From Setaria digitata (taxonomy: Eukaryota; Nematoda; Chromadorea; Rhabditida; Setariidae): a DNA stretch of 60,732 nt. The first letter of the stretch is position 1. Every line of letters begins with the position of its first letter. The translations under genes and the position numbers were made by a program. The notes under the pieces are model-generated. The model made no database searches and was not told the DNA's origin. It saw nothing but the letters and a program-made list of their open reading frames with translations. Positions 35,716 through 49,221 of the stretch are shown piece by piece. The stretch is from positions 1-60,732 of the forward strand of contig RCAB01000341.1 in the NCBI GenBank assembly GCA_003640385.1. Reading direction: 5' to 3'.

Positions 35716-38700
35716 GGAATTTAATCAGTTGAAAAAAAAAGTAAAATAATTACAATTGCTCTATTATTTAATTAAATCGTGTTATAAATACGAATCTTTT
35801 CATTTTTTTTTCTGGCAATAATTTATGCGTGTTATCCGGAAATTAACTGATTTCTTTTTTATATATTTAAATATTCTATATTCGAAAAATAAAAGGACAA
35901 ACTCGCAAAATCTATTTATAACACCGATTTGAGATGAATTTTAATGATAAATCTTGATCATTTAGTAACCTTTTTTTTTTTTTTCTTAGAAATATAAATT
36001 AAATGGAAATTTATTTTCATTCAATAAATATAATGTAATTTTATATGTTCACGCCTACTGAAAATTTTTCAAATTCTTGATATTTAAAATCACGGTAATA
36101 TTTAAGTATTCCAAAAAAAAAAAACAAAACAAAACAAAACAAAACAGCGAATCCCTTACTTTGGAAAGTTTTGAAGAATAAACTTCAATCCTCTTATTGG
36201 CATTAAATTTCGAATCTTTCTTCGTTTCAAAAAAAAAAAAAAAAGAAAAGAAGAGGAAAGAATTTGAATTTTTGGAAAATTTTGAAGTTCAAAGAAAAAA
36301 AAAAGAAGGAAAAATGATAAACTTTTTGGAAAAATTTTTTGTTTAATACATGCATAATACGTCACATAGCTTTATATCACAATTAAAACAAAAAAAAAAA
36401 AAGAAAAAAAAAAGTAGGATAATATAACTAATGCATTATTTCATGCACAATGATAGCATTCAGTTTTCTCATTTTCTTTTATTTTTTCTTATTTTTTTTT
36501 TTTTTTTAATTTCAAAAAAGTTATATTTCATAAAAATTGTACATTTTAGTGAAATATTTAACTTAGTCATTGCATTCCTTTTAATGGCGCATACTTTTCT
36601 CTTTTTTTTTTTCTTGTCAATCTCAAGAGATTTAACGGATAAACTTTTACGTCAAATTTTGATCCTTTTCTTTTTTTTTTTTTTTTTCTTCATTCCATTT
36701 TCTACTAGAAACGTTTAAATATGAACTACTTGAAGTACTTCTATCGTTTTCCTTTTTATTTTTGTTTTTACTTCTTTTTTTTTTCTTTTCATTCTTTCTC
36801 TTAGCTTAGTTTGAATTTAATGATTTTTGATTTAAAAAAAAAGTAAATAAATTCAAACAAAAAACAAACAAATAAAGCGTAAAAATTTGCAAAAAGTTTA
36901 AAATCGATTAACATTTTTCCACTTGAAAAAAAAAAAAGAAAAAAAAAAGAGAAATAAATAAACAATTTGAAATGATGAAATTATATGTAAAAAAAAAAAA
37001 AATCATTCAATCTAAGCGAACCAATTTTAATATTTAAATAATTAATAGCGAAATTGCGAAAAATTTGAATAAATTTCTTTAACTTATTAATACTTTTCAC
37101 AATTTCTCTTTTTTTTTTCCTAAATTATTCTAGGAAATGCTTAAAAAAAAAAAAAAATACTTACTACTGCCTACGATTTTCCACTATTTTTCACCGTTCA
37201 ATAATTTTAACTCATTAATTTATTAAAATGAATTTCAACGGAGCATACTACTCAAATTATTCTAGTACTCATTTCCTGCCAGTAGTACAATCTCTTTCCC
37301 TTCTTTAATATTATTTTATTAAGTTTATAATTCGATAAAAAAAAAGAAAAAGAAACAAGTAAAAATTTTAATAAAGAGAAAAAACTACCATTTCATATTT
37401 AAATTAAAAATGATTGTTTATTTATTTTTCAAGAAATGTTTGCACTGTCCATAAGTTCGTAAAATAAATTTTTAAATTAACAAGAAAAAAAATGAATTGC
37501 AACTCTCTCTCTATCTTTCTCTTTAATGGAAATATGTTTAAAGAAAGAGGTTTTTTTCTTTTTCTCTTTCTCTTTCTTTTCTTTTTTTTTTTTTTTTTAA
37601 ATTATGAAAAATGTTGGAAGTATTTTGTTGCTTCGATTAAATATTTTTTATAGCGTTTAATATTTTCCGGCTTGTTTAATGGAAATTTTCAGCGTCCAAC
37701 AACTGTTATGCTATACATAATTAAATTTTGAAACTTAATTAAATCTTCCAGTAATTTTTTTTTTCACTTGTTTATTATATATTTTCCACGGCATGTTCAG
37801 TCAAAATATATAATATATATATATAATTTGAAAAAAAAATATATATATTGAAAATATATATATTTTCCACAGCATGTTCAGTCAAAAAAAAAAAAAATTA
37901 CTAAATTTTTTTTTCTTTTTATTTCATTTTCATTTGTTTTTTAAATCAAATTTCAAATTTCAACATTTTTTTGTTTTGCCAAAAAAAAAGGAGAAACAAA
38001 TGAAAACGAAATAAAAAGAAATTCGAAATGAATGCAATAAAAATTATTTGAATTTATGATAATATTTGCGCCTTCTATTATTATATTTAAAAGCCCATTA
38101 TCGAAGGAAACAAAATAAAATTTCAAATTTAAAATCAGTAATTTTCTGAGTAAAATTATTATGAAAAAAAAAAAAAAACATTTCTGATCAATTACATTCC
38201 TTCTTTAAAAAAAAAGATGAAAAGAAAGAAATATGCTGCAGTAAATAATTTAGTTTTGCTAAAAAAAAAAAAAATTCATTGAAAAGATAGTCTAAGCCTA
38301 ATTCATGCTCATAGCTTAAATCATTTATTCCTTTTCTCTTTTTTCTTTTTTTTTTTTTTTCATTTTTCATATTTCTATTATGTTATTTTAAAATTAATTA
38401 TCATATATGTTCCGATTCCTGTTTATCCATTTCCATCCGTTAATTAATTGCTTAAATTACTGAAATTTCCTAATGAAAATGATCGCATTATCAAGTTGCT
38501 GATTTTTATCAATAATAGTGATAAAATTTGATTAATTTATCACTAAATATTGTTGAAATATCGTCAATTTTGATAACATTTTAACTGTATTATTTAATTA
38601 ATAGTTTCATTTTTGAAGCAAAACTTGCAAATGGAATTTTTTCATCCCACCATTATTAAAATATTTTAATCAAAAATTGCATTAGCTATTTAGGTAAAGT

Positions 38701-40656
38701 CCTCATATTTATCCATTTATCCATTATTGTTATTTTTATTGCATAAAAAGAGAAATATCAATTTTTAAAAGTAGAAACTAATAATTGTTGTTATTTTTTT
38801 ACAATTAATTTACATTTTTATTCATTTTAATCAGCGCTTCTCTAATGTAACTCCTGTCTTGGCCCAAATTTTGTAATCTGAAAAATTTTTCCTTTCAAGC
38901 CTGATTACTTTATTCTTTGCTTATATTACTTAATGCCTGAGATGTCGAAGTAATTTGCATTGAATCTAAAATACGGATAAATCAGTTCTCATTGTAAAGA
39001 TTCTAATTTCCAGTACTAGCTAGCCACTTTATCGAGATTGCAATGCTAACAAACTTTTTAATTGTTTTCATTGCGATTTATTTTGACTTCATGCAGTTTT
39101 CTTTTTTTTTTTTTTTAAGTTTCAATACTTTTTCTGATATCAGATAAGATTTGATAACGTTTTCAATATTATATATAATTCCAGTCAGCAGCATATTATT
39201 CCCGTTTTTACCAAAATTCATCATTTTTGCTTCCCTCAATTTTGTCATTTAATCCATTTACAACAAATTAAAAGTTATTTAATTGAAAAAAATTCAGAAG
39301 AAAGAAATCTCTAATTAATGAATAAATACTTGATTAAATGATTATTTTATTCAATCCTGTGAATAAAATTTTCCTTACTATTACTGAAAATAACAATAAT
39401 TTCATTCCAGAAAATTTATTAGAAAATATGTGAAAGTGGAAAGTGGAAAAGATATTTTATTTGATATAAATATATTCTAAAAAGAATTGAATTAGTGAAA
39501 AAGATGGAACATTTTAAATTCCTAAATTGCTAGACTTTTAATTCATTTTAAATGTTTGTTAATTTAAATAGGCACTGGACAACATTTGTTCTTCTTTTTT
39601 TTTTTTCCTTTTTTTGCTTACAATCTATTTTGATATTTCTATTAATATATTTTGGTAAATTTAATTTGCTATTTTTTCTTTTTTTTTGAAATTATATTTT
39701 ATCATTACAATAAGAGTTTTTTTTTTTTTTTTACGATTATATCGAATAATTTAAAATGTCAGCAGATTTCATTGAGAGGAAAAAAAAAAAAAAAAATTAC
39801 TTCTTTCTTTTTCTCAATTAACTTCTTTTACATTAATCATTTATGCAATGCTAACATTTTTTTTTTTTTTTTTGCTACCTCTTTGAAAAATTTTTACCCA
39901 TTTCATTCATTTATTTTCTGGAAAAAAAAAAAAAACTTTTATACGATACAAGCATTGTCCATTTATTATTTTCATGCTTTTCTTTTCCCCCTCAAACAAT
40001 CTTTAAACTTTTGCATCTTTTTTTTTTGAATTTTTTTCCAATTTTGAAAATTTTATTTTAAAAAGATTAATATGGTAATTTAGAATTTTTATCCTTTTAT
40101 TCTTTTATTTTATTTTTTTTTTTTTAAACTTTTACTATTATAATTATGTTGCAATAGTAGGAAGTTGTTTTTTTTTTTTATTATAGAAATACATTGTTAT
40201 TTTTCTTTTTATAAAATTGCAATTAATTTTTTTTTCCTCTTTTTTTGGCAATTTTTCTTCCTTTTCTTTTTTTTTTTTTTTTTTTAATTACTATCTTTTG
40301 AAAAGGAGAAAAAAAGAGAATTATGTTTAGGAAGAAGATAGAGTCATGCTTTTTATGGAAAAAAAAAAGCAACTAAAAAAGATTAAAAATTTTTTCCCAT
40401 TCCAAAAATTTCATACATATCTTTTTTTTTTTCCTTCTCTCGTGCTCCATTCAATAATCTAAAAATTATTAAAATAAAATAAAATTTTCATTTCCAAATA
40501 ATTTTTCGAAAAAGATGCAAAATTTTGTTTTGTTTTGTTGTTTCATCAATAAAAATTCATTTGCTTGCTTATTTTGTTTAGTAAAATAATTGCTTATTAA
40601 AAGTGAAATTTAAATTTAGCAGAAATGAATTTACAGAAGAATTATCTATTTCGAGA

Positions 40657-40870
40657 ATGGGTAGTGAAGCATCAAAAATTCGACATTCAAAATCGATAAG
40701 CGCTAAAAAATCAACAACACATCGAAATTCCGAACATATTTTACCTCCGAAAGTTAAAACAGTAAATTCGTTTAGTTGCAATGATAATCTCCTCAATGTT
40801 GGTATGCTTTCTTTTTATCATTATTATTATATTTTCCTTATTAATTTATTAAATTTTTTAGAAGATTTAG

Positions 40871-40902
<32 letters not shown>

Positions 40903-41421
40903 AAAAAACTGAATGATTTCTCTATTTTGAAAATAATTGAAATGAAATAAACATCTGTTAGCTAATTTTCCAAAATAAAAGTTTACTTTATAATAAATTT
41001 GTCCTTCCTATCAGAACATAATAAACGTTTTGCTAAATAAGTGTCAGCTTTTATCATCAGTTTATCAAATTTTTTTTAAAAATTTCAAAAAATTCAAGCG
41101 GTTTCTCTTTTTTTTTTTTCTTTTGAAACTAATTAAAACGAAACATTTATTAGGTAACTGATCAAAATAGAAATTGATTTTATAATAAATTGTTATTTTT
41201 ATATTTATACGATGAATATATTTTACAAATTTAATTATTGCTATAAAATAATTAATTGGATTATATTAGCTCATATTTCGAATTGCAAAATGAGAAAAAG
41301 AAAAACTAAAGAAGTGATATTAGCATATAGCACTGGTGACATTTCCATTACGTGGCTAATTTAAATTCCTTCTAAATTCATTAAGGATCTCACTAATTTA
41401 TAACACCTAAAATTTAAATGT

Positions 41422-41452
<31 letters not shown>

Positions 41453-44400
41453 CGAGCAAAAGCATTTCCTTTTTGGCTATTTAACTTTGCACTTAAAAAA
41501 ATTGCATTCTGCCCGAATGATTCTCTAAAATTCTACAAGTTACTACTCATAGTTTAGAAAAGAAAAAAAAAAAAAAATTACGCATTTCATAAGTTTCACA
41601 TTTTCTTTTTCATAGAAATATTTGCAAGCATAAGTGTATACATGTTTATGCTCAGAAAATTACTAAATATTAGGTAAATTAAATTGAACTTAAAGCTAAA
41701 ACTTAGTAAGTTTAGTGAAGAAGAAGAAAAAGTGCTTGTAACGAAAGAAAGAAAAAAAAAGCATGTGAAAAGGATCGAAGAAATTTCTTGTCGATAAAAG
41801 TTAGGCCAATTTAGGAAATTTTGCAGTTGAATAATTTTAATGATTTTGATAGATTATGGTGTCCGTAGAAGGAATTCGTCGAGATCATCGCTTGAATTTG
41901 ATATCAATCGCAGTCGTTCCGGTAGCATATGCAGTTCACGTAGTATAACAAAACAGAAGCATCCAATTTCGGTTCGTGATCGAAATCTCATTCAGGTATC
42001 GTAATTTGAAGCATTTATGGATTCGGAAAAATCAAATTCACAAATCTGTTCAGTGTAATGAGTTGGAGGATGCTTTTGACGATTTCATAGGTTCAAGAAA
42101 AGGGTAGAAGAGATCCATTGATACGGAAAGATCGTACTCAAGTAATTCATCCAATCAAAATCATAATTTGTTGGATTCATAGAACCGAAAAAAAGAATCT
42201 AATAGAACAGAATTTGTTTTTAAGAGAAATCGAAAACTAACTGTTAACTGTTAGGTTTATCAAAGCAAATAGACTATATACCATCAAAAGACAAAAAATA
42301 ACACTGAGTCGAAAAGTCTTAACAATTTCCGATAAATAATTTAAGCCAAAAAAAAAAAATGCTAATCAAATAATCAAGCAATTTTCCTAGTGATAATATG
42401 CATCTCATTCACCATTTACACTGTGCAAAGCTATAATAAATATTAAAATAATAAATATTTAAAAAAAAATAAATATTTAAAAAAAACCATTGAAAACTTA
42501 TTGAAAACAATTCCTTGAAAAATTTCATATTTTATAATGAATTTTTGTGACTAATCTTTGGTAAATTACTATTCATAAAGAAATTTATAACAAATTTAAA
42601 TTATTCTTCATACAATGCAAACAATTTGATACTTCCACGCAATACGTAAGAAACTTCACACCCTCCAGAGAATTTGACACTTCCACGCAATGCGTAAGAA
42701 GCTTCACACCCTCCAGAGAATTTGACACTTCCACGCAATGCGTAAGAAACTTCACTCTCTCCAGAGAGTTTGACACATTCACGTAGAAGATTCTGTACTA
42801 TTCGTAAAGAAGTTTCTACTGAAAAGAGTAAATAATTTTTTTGTTTTGCATTTCTTTCTTTTTTCTTGTTTTTTTTTTTTCTTCACCATTTAAAAAATAA
42901 AAATAAAATAAATAAACGATAGAAATCAATTTTCGAACTAAATTTTGGATGAAACGAAGCCTAAAATGCTGAAAAGGAATAGAAAATTCCTCCCTCTCTC
43001 TCTCTCTTTCTATTCCCAAAAAGGAAAAGTTATCGAATGTTTTGACGTAACTTTAACTCTAAGCAAACACAATTTAGCTTTAATTTGCAATATGCCAAGC
43101 TAAGATTTAATTTTTGCTAAATGCATCGTAACTGCAAACGTCATTGGTGACTTTTTGTCCTTTGCTGAAATAAAGAAAAAAAAAAAAAAAAAAAAAGGAA
43201 ATTAAATATCAAAAACGTTAGTATAAAACGATTTTATAATGAACATCTTCATGAATTACTAAAATTAAGTAATTAATACATGAAGAAGCACAACATTTAA
43301 TATAACTTTCCAACTAGAGGGAATAAATAGCTTGAAGTTAGTAACTGAAGTAAAATTCAATAAGAAATATCCTAAAATTATTAATCGGTACTAAGGAATT
43401 AGTGCCAAGCTAGTGTGGCCAAGGTAAGATTTTTTGTGGTACCGAAAGAAATAATTTGATTTGATTCAATAATTAAGACATAATATAATGAAGAAATAAC
43501 TCGAAGTAATTAGTCCCAAGGAACTTTGACGATAATGAAATAACTGATTTAAATTAAGTAAATAAGTAAGTGATATAAATGAGCAGATATTTTACAAGTA
43601 ATATGAACTGATTTCGTTACAGTAATTATCAAATCCATTAAATGGCAAAGAATACATGGGAATTATTAACAGGACAAGGATAAAATGTATTTTCAGGCCT
43701 TTTTATTTTTTCAAGTATTATTTCAGTTTCACTAAAGCTATTGCAAGTTTACTATCTTTTTTTTTTTTTTGTTAAATTTCAATAATTTTTCATTCCTTTC
43801 ATAACTGTTAAACATTCTGATCATATTTATAAGTAATCATTAAGCAATTACATAAAATATGAAAGAAATTATTGTTTCTTTTTCTATAATACTTATCACT
43901 GCAGATATTTTTTTTTATCACACTATTAGTTTTTTATCATCAAATAGTAGCAAAAATTTTATAAATGATAGCAGAGATGATAAGTTGTAAAGTAAGTATT
44001 TCAGAGTTGCTTTCAAAATCCGCATGAAATAATTGGTCAGAGAATTTTAAAACGAGCTACCGAAAAGAGAAATGGTTTTGCAAATTTTTGCGCCAAATTG
44101 AACAACGATGAAAAGGAAGAAATTGAAGAAGAAATTAAAATACTTCTGAAAAAAACTGTTGCAAATATTAATTTTATCGATGAAGTAAGTTATAATATTT
44201 TAATTTTTATAAAATATACAATTAAAAAATAGAAAAAAAAAAGATAAAAATATTATAAAATTTCGAAATTCATAAAATTCTTTTCTTTCCCGGAAAATTT
44301 TCCACAAAATGAAAAATAAATGAGCTAGAGCAATATTTAGTCTTAATTATTTGGTAATTTTCGGTTAAATTTTAGATTAAAAAATTGAAACTATTTTAAC

Positions 44401-45053
44401 GATTCTTTTATTACCACTAATAAAGACGAACAAAAAGAACATAACAATAAAAAGAAAAAATACGCAAAAAAAAAAAAACTATGATAACTTTTTACAAATG
44501 ATTTGGATCGTTAGATCAATCATCTAGTAATATAATAAATTCGAGGACTCTCAAAATATTAATTTCAAACTAGTTCCTCTCTAAGCAGTATAATTAATAG
44601 TTTGCATTAATTTTCATGGAAAAAAAAAATTAATTACCATAAAATTTTGATTTGATTTAGAATCCTTTTTTTTTTTTTTTTTTTTATAACCGTTTTTTAG
44701 GTTCAACGGTTAGCCGAAGAATTTGGTGGTAAACATGTAAAATTTCGGGCCCTTGGCTTTAAGCCTGATTTTTTTGGAGTCTATGCTGATGCTACAATTA
44801 CCGAATGTATATTTCTTGATAATGCTGTCCATCCTACACATCATACTCTTACTGCATTCTCATCATTCATTACGATGGTTTGTTTTTTTTTGTTTTTTAA
44901 AAAAATTTTAATTAAATTTTTTATCACATCACTACTTGTTGCTAAGATTTAGTTTTATTTAATTTTTATAAAATTAAAAATCCCCATTCGCTATATTACA
45001 ATTCTCATTATTGATGAAAAATAAAAGAAAATTTTCAAATAGTTTTTCATTTC

Positions 45054-45100
<47 letters not shown>

Positions 45101-46084
45101 TCTTTCTTTTTTTTCATTTTCTAAAAGAAAAAAAAAAAATTTCATTTTTGCACATTTTTCAAGAAAACTTTTGTTCTTTTTTTTTTCTTTTCTTATTTTA
45201 AAGAAATCATTTTTAGGTGTACTTTTTTCTCATTTTAATTAATGTTAAAATTAAAACTATTTTTTTTTTTTTTTTAAATTTTCATTTACTGTTATTGGCA
45301 AAAAAGGAGGAAATTTTCCATTTTTTTTTTTTGAAAATTTTCACTCTCTCACTTTCTTTTTCCTCTGTTTTTCTTTTCATATTTCAGTTAAATTTTAAAA
45401 ATTTAAAATTGATATTACCATAAAGAGCACAAATTATCGCTAAAAAATTTCAATACTATTTGCAACAAAAAAAAAAAAAAATCTGCACTAACCCTTTTCA
45501 TTGCTCTGTCTTCTTTTTATTTTTTATTTATTTATTTTTTCTTTACGGAATTCTCCTTTACCGCTAAAATTACTTGTAAAAAAAAAAAGGAAAAAAAATT
45601 GTCAAATTATTAGGTCTATTCATCAGTCAGAGATGGATTTTACGGTGAAATGCGACGTCTGAGACGTGCGTCAAACAGTTTTAGTACGGGTTCCAGTTCA
45701 TCAGTTATTCCAAAAACTGCATCAACTGACCTCAGTGGTGATTTGCCACCAAGGTTTTTCATTTTCTTTTTTTATTATACTTCATTTAATTTGAAAAACG
45801 AAAGAAAAAAAAAATTAGAAAAGTAATCAGTCTGCTGTAAAATAAAATCTTTGGAATAGTAAGTAAATATCTGAAGAGGCAAAAGCAAAAATAAAAAAAA
45901 AAAAAAAAAGAAAGAACAGAAATTAATCATATAAAGGGTTTTAAATTTCAATATTGAAATTCCAGTTGATCATTTCAGGTCAACAAGTCCGTGTAACGAA
46001 TCTGATAGCTCCGAATACAGTACAGTAGTAGTCACTCCCATTCACAACAACAACTTATTGAAACCATCCACATCTGTTCCATAA
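40657..46084 (+). CDS. Globin with acylation-type N-terminus and Ser-rich extensions
   Basis: Six exons: 40657-40801, 41853-41995, 44005-44184, 44701-44877, 45614-45753, 45979-46084 (TAA); all phases agree, 296 residues. Exons 3-5 form the globin fold: SCFQNPHEIIGQRILKRATE (A/B helices, as in C. elegans globins), then LAEEFGGKHVKFRALGFKPD with the proximal haem-binding His (F8) at about residue 168, and HTLTAFSSFITMVYSSVRDG (G/H region). An ungapped alignment to neuroglobin puts a non-His residue at distal position E7; this is tentative. The start MGSEASK has Gly2 and Ser6, as required for N-myristoylation, so membrane attachment is likely, as known for some nematode globins. About 95 residues rich in Ser/Arg precede the domain and about 50 Ser-rich residues follow. 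An in-frame ATG at 40603 would bury the acylation site; AG acceptors at 40619 and 40635 support the later start. Confidence 0.87.
42604..42784 (-). repeat. 48-bp minisatellite (about 3.7 copies) in globin intron 2
   Basis: Tandem copies of a 48-bp unit; the reference strand reads ...CCAGAGAATTTGACACTTCC.... On the - strand it stays open and encodes a repeated 16-mer, VSNSLEGVKFLTHCVE with small changes (open frame 42585-42782). The unit length is a multiple of three, so an open frame can arise simply by repetition. The composition is much richer in GC than the surrounding intron. Confidence 0.75.
45056..45098. repeat. (AT)n microsatellite
   Basis: About 20 uninterrupted AT dinucleotides in globin intron 4. 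Confidence 0.9.
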
Positions 46085-46920
46085 AATACCGTATTGTTAG
46101 CCGAATATTTGATACAAATACTTATTTACTTCTCTTTTAAAATGCCTTACTTTTTTTCTTTTTTCATTACGTAATCAATATTCCTACTAGTTCAGCACCA
46201 AACCAATATCTTATTCGTAAAATTTGTTTAATTTCTGAAAAACTACGGAAAAAAATTTCTTTTTGTGATCTGAGAGTGAAACGAAAAAATGAAAAAAAGG
46301 AAAAAAAAAAGAACGGTTCATGCGGTTGTAAACTTGCATTATACAATGCCTGTATGGTATAGTTAGCATCGCTATTAAATTTTTAAACTTAAAAGAAAAT
46401 TCAATTTTTTTTCTTTTTTAAATTTACCTGTTAATGTTAATGTCCAAAAAAAGAATTGGCAAATAAAGCAAACAACCATCATGTTGAATAAAAAACTCAT
46501 ATTTGAAGTGAGGAAATTTCTAAATGAATTAAAGCAAAATAAAAATTTAACCTTAGAAGGAAAAAAATGCACACCATACACAATACTATGCGTGAAATGC
46601 TTCTTCTTGACTTAACGTGTATTAATGTTGTTTGATTAATATAACTTATTAAGCTTTTGTTACTATGCATTTGCAGCATTCTTTTATTTCAAGAAAAAAA
46701 AAAAAGATTTACGAAACATAATAAACAAAGCTTCCATAACTATAAATGGATGAAACATTATTTTTTTGACGAGGGAAATATAACCAACGTCATAAAATAT
46801 CATCGCAAAGAGGATTGGAAAACTGGAAAAGCGGAAGAAATTATTAGTTAATATGCAGCTTTGACATGAAGCCTTCAGAAATTTATCTCAAACAAATGCA
46901 ACAAGAAACAACAAAAGTAA
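46085..46920. other. Convergent intergenic region, globin / UTP11
   Basis: About 840 bp between two converging stop codons, presumably the 3' UTRs. Overlapping open frames (46375-46851) are AT-driven and lack recognisable motifs. Confidence 0.5.
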
Positions 46921-49221
46921 TTACTTTTTCCGTTCATAAATCCATTTAAACACTCGTGCTTTCATTGGTTCTCCCTTTGCTACCTAAAAATGCGCATAAA
47001 GTAATTAAAGAGAAATATAAAAACTACTACTAGTATATTGGAGTTCTAGCAAAAGCAAATAAATGTCAAAATTGAAAGAAAAAGAACTGAGAAAAATGAA
47101 AACACCACAAAATAAAAAAAAAAAAAAAAAAAAAGAACATTATGAACAAAACAGAATCCACAACACTCCGATATATTATAACCTTTTTTGGCCGAAGTTC
47201 TTTTCCCTTACTTTGGGCCACATTTTTCCTAACTTCCAATTTCTCAACAACGACTTTCAATTCTTTCGCACGCTGCATTCTTTTCAATAACTCACTATAC
47301 ATCTTGCGTCGTTCGTAATCCACTTGCTGGAAAAATTAGTTCTTAGTTCAAAAATGAAGTCATAACTCTTTACATGTAACTCTGGAACAGTATTATATTT
47401 GTCCATGATTCAAGATGACATTAAGCTAAACGAATATCTATAATTCTGGTTTTAAAATAGCGATGAATTGGTAACTGAGGAGTAGTTAGAGCTATTAATG
47501 ATTGGTAAGGACCGAAATTACATCTTAAAAAATTGCTCAGTTATTGCGTATAAAAAATGAGGATACCGCCAAGTTGAATTAAATCATAGTATCTCTGAAA
47601 ACAGGTAAATAAAGTAAGCGTAAACAACTGATAATACAAGTACAGTGCAAGCAATTAATGCACAAAAAAGAACTTTTCTGACGCGATGCATACCTTTACA
47701 TCATCTTTCCCTCTAGCATTTATGATGGCACTGCTCTGAAGGGTAGAAACACGTGGACGGTTATACCTTCGATCCAGTACTTCTTTCGGAGTATCAAAAT
47801 ATTTCACCAGATTAAAATTTTTCGCTAAAATATAATATTAAGCTAGTTAATTTAAATGTTGTTTGAAAATTTTAAGTGAAGCGTTTGTTGGCCAACTAAT
47901 GTTTTAGTTCCTGAATAATTAGCAAAATCAACCAACTCTACAAACACAACACGACAATAGATTCTTATTTTAAACAACCCTAAAAAAGAAAGATTTCATA
48001 CTCAAGTAATTTCCAAACCACGAAATCATTAGGAAAACTTAGGAGAAGAAATCACTGGACACAATTTTACTAAGAAATGTGACTACCGAGCTGGATAATC
48101 TACTATTCTTAGAAAAACATACAATAGAACAGTTACATTGTGCATTCATATTTAATATAATCCTAAAAATTAACGAAGTAATAAAAACCTTCTTCTTTCG
48201 TGTCCACAAAAATGGTATGCGTATTTTTAACAACTTCCGTATCAGCAAAGTGTAAAGTTGCTCGCAGCTTTTCAATCTTCTAAAAATAATAATATACACA
48301 AAAGAAGTATATCCTCAAATATACTTCTCGTGCTTTGATGCTGTTCAGATCTACAATGGATTATAAACATACATAATAATGAATTGAATTTCACTAGGCA
48401 ACAAATTTCCACAGTACTACGGTTCATTTTTTTGTACTTTCCGGAGGTATTCGTCTATACTGCTTAAAAATTTCAAACAAACAATAAATGAGTAAAATTA
48501 CTTGATTTTCTACATTCAATCGATGTTTAACATATTTCAAATCTTCTAAATCTTTCAATTTCTTCTGTACAATGGTATCTTCATCGGGTTCGGGTGTATT
48601 TTCATGATGTACTCCATCATCCTGCAAAAATGTGATAATTTAAGATAAAAAATAATGCGGAAATTCTGCGAACAGATGAAATAATTGTTTTTTCCCATCT
48701 TAAATGGATTCAGAAATGAAGAATTATGTGGAATAATAAAAGGGTACAAAAATATTACCCCAATATGACTTCGAACCATATGAAAATGGAATTCATCCGG
48801 ATTTCGATGTAATGCTTTCTGACGTAGCCGTTGTAATTTCCGCTTCTTATAATTGTAATCTCGAGCACGCTTAATATAATCTTTTTTCTTTTCCAATAAA
48901 CCAAACTGCGCTCGTGATTCTGGCTAAAAATCAGAGAAAATTTATAAGTAGATAAATAATTATTATCACATACTCTTCAGTACATATTACTTGTCACGAA
49001 AATTTCAGCACAACATGAAAATAAAATTTCAAAAGTCGAATTTTCATTTTGTGATTTAAGTTGAAAAATATAAAAATTCAATCCATTTACAACTGCTAAC
49101 ACTGCTTTTTATCACAAAAGGTCAAAGGTAAGAGGAAAGTTTTTGATTTTTGAGGACGAACCTGAGGACGTTCACGATGAACACGTTGGCCAACTTTTGC
49201 GGAACGTTTCAATGATGACAT
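46921..49221 (-). CDS. UTP11: UTP11, U3 snoRNA-associated small-subunit processome protein
   Basis: Seven exons in order: 49162-49221, 48759-48923, 48502-48621, 48189-48279, 47694-47824, 47183-47326, 46921-46983; phases agree and give 257 residues (human UTP11 253). The N-terminus MSSLKRSAKVGQRVHRERPQ followed by ESRAQFGLLEKKKDYIKRAR and KALHRNPDEFHFHMVRSHIG is the family hallmark. The middle carries HTIFVDTKEE and KNFNLVKYFDTPKEVLDRRYN; the C-terminus is KARVFKWIYERKK, very basic. It acts in the nucleolus as part of the U3-containing processome that cleaves pre-18S rRNA. The start is the only ATG compatible with the conserved N-terminus. It is divergent from COX6B with about 600 bp between start codons. 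Confidence 0.93.

Larger units (their letters stand above)
23962..40602. other. 16.6-kb gene-poor region
   Basis: No gene can be supported here. It holds homopolymer A/T tracts, microsatellites (GA near 25637-25675; TG/CTGT near 25890-25935; ATATC-type near 28966-29022; AAAAC near 36121-36147), TATATT-type repeats around 33890-33985, degenerate repeats at 26.2-26.5 kb, several N-flanked duplications, and two islands of coding-like composition (24690-24800 and 25720-25875). Poly-T open frames such as 36431-36718 and 39652-40029 are low-complexity. It may be intergenic, or in part 5' leader or intron of the downstream globin gene. Confidence 0.5.

Noticed and set aside
36431..36718. 95-codon open frame rich in Phe/Leu
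   Set aside because: It is produced by poly-T tracts and has no motif or splice context. The same applies to 33140-33403, 39652-40029 and 45217-45423.
46657..46851. 64-codon + strand open frame between globin and UTP11
   Set aside because: No similarity recognised, AT-rich codons, and located where two 3' UTRs converge.
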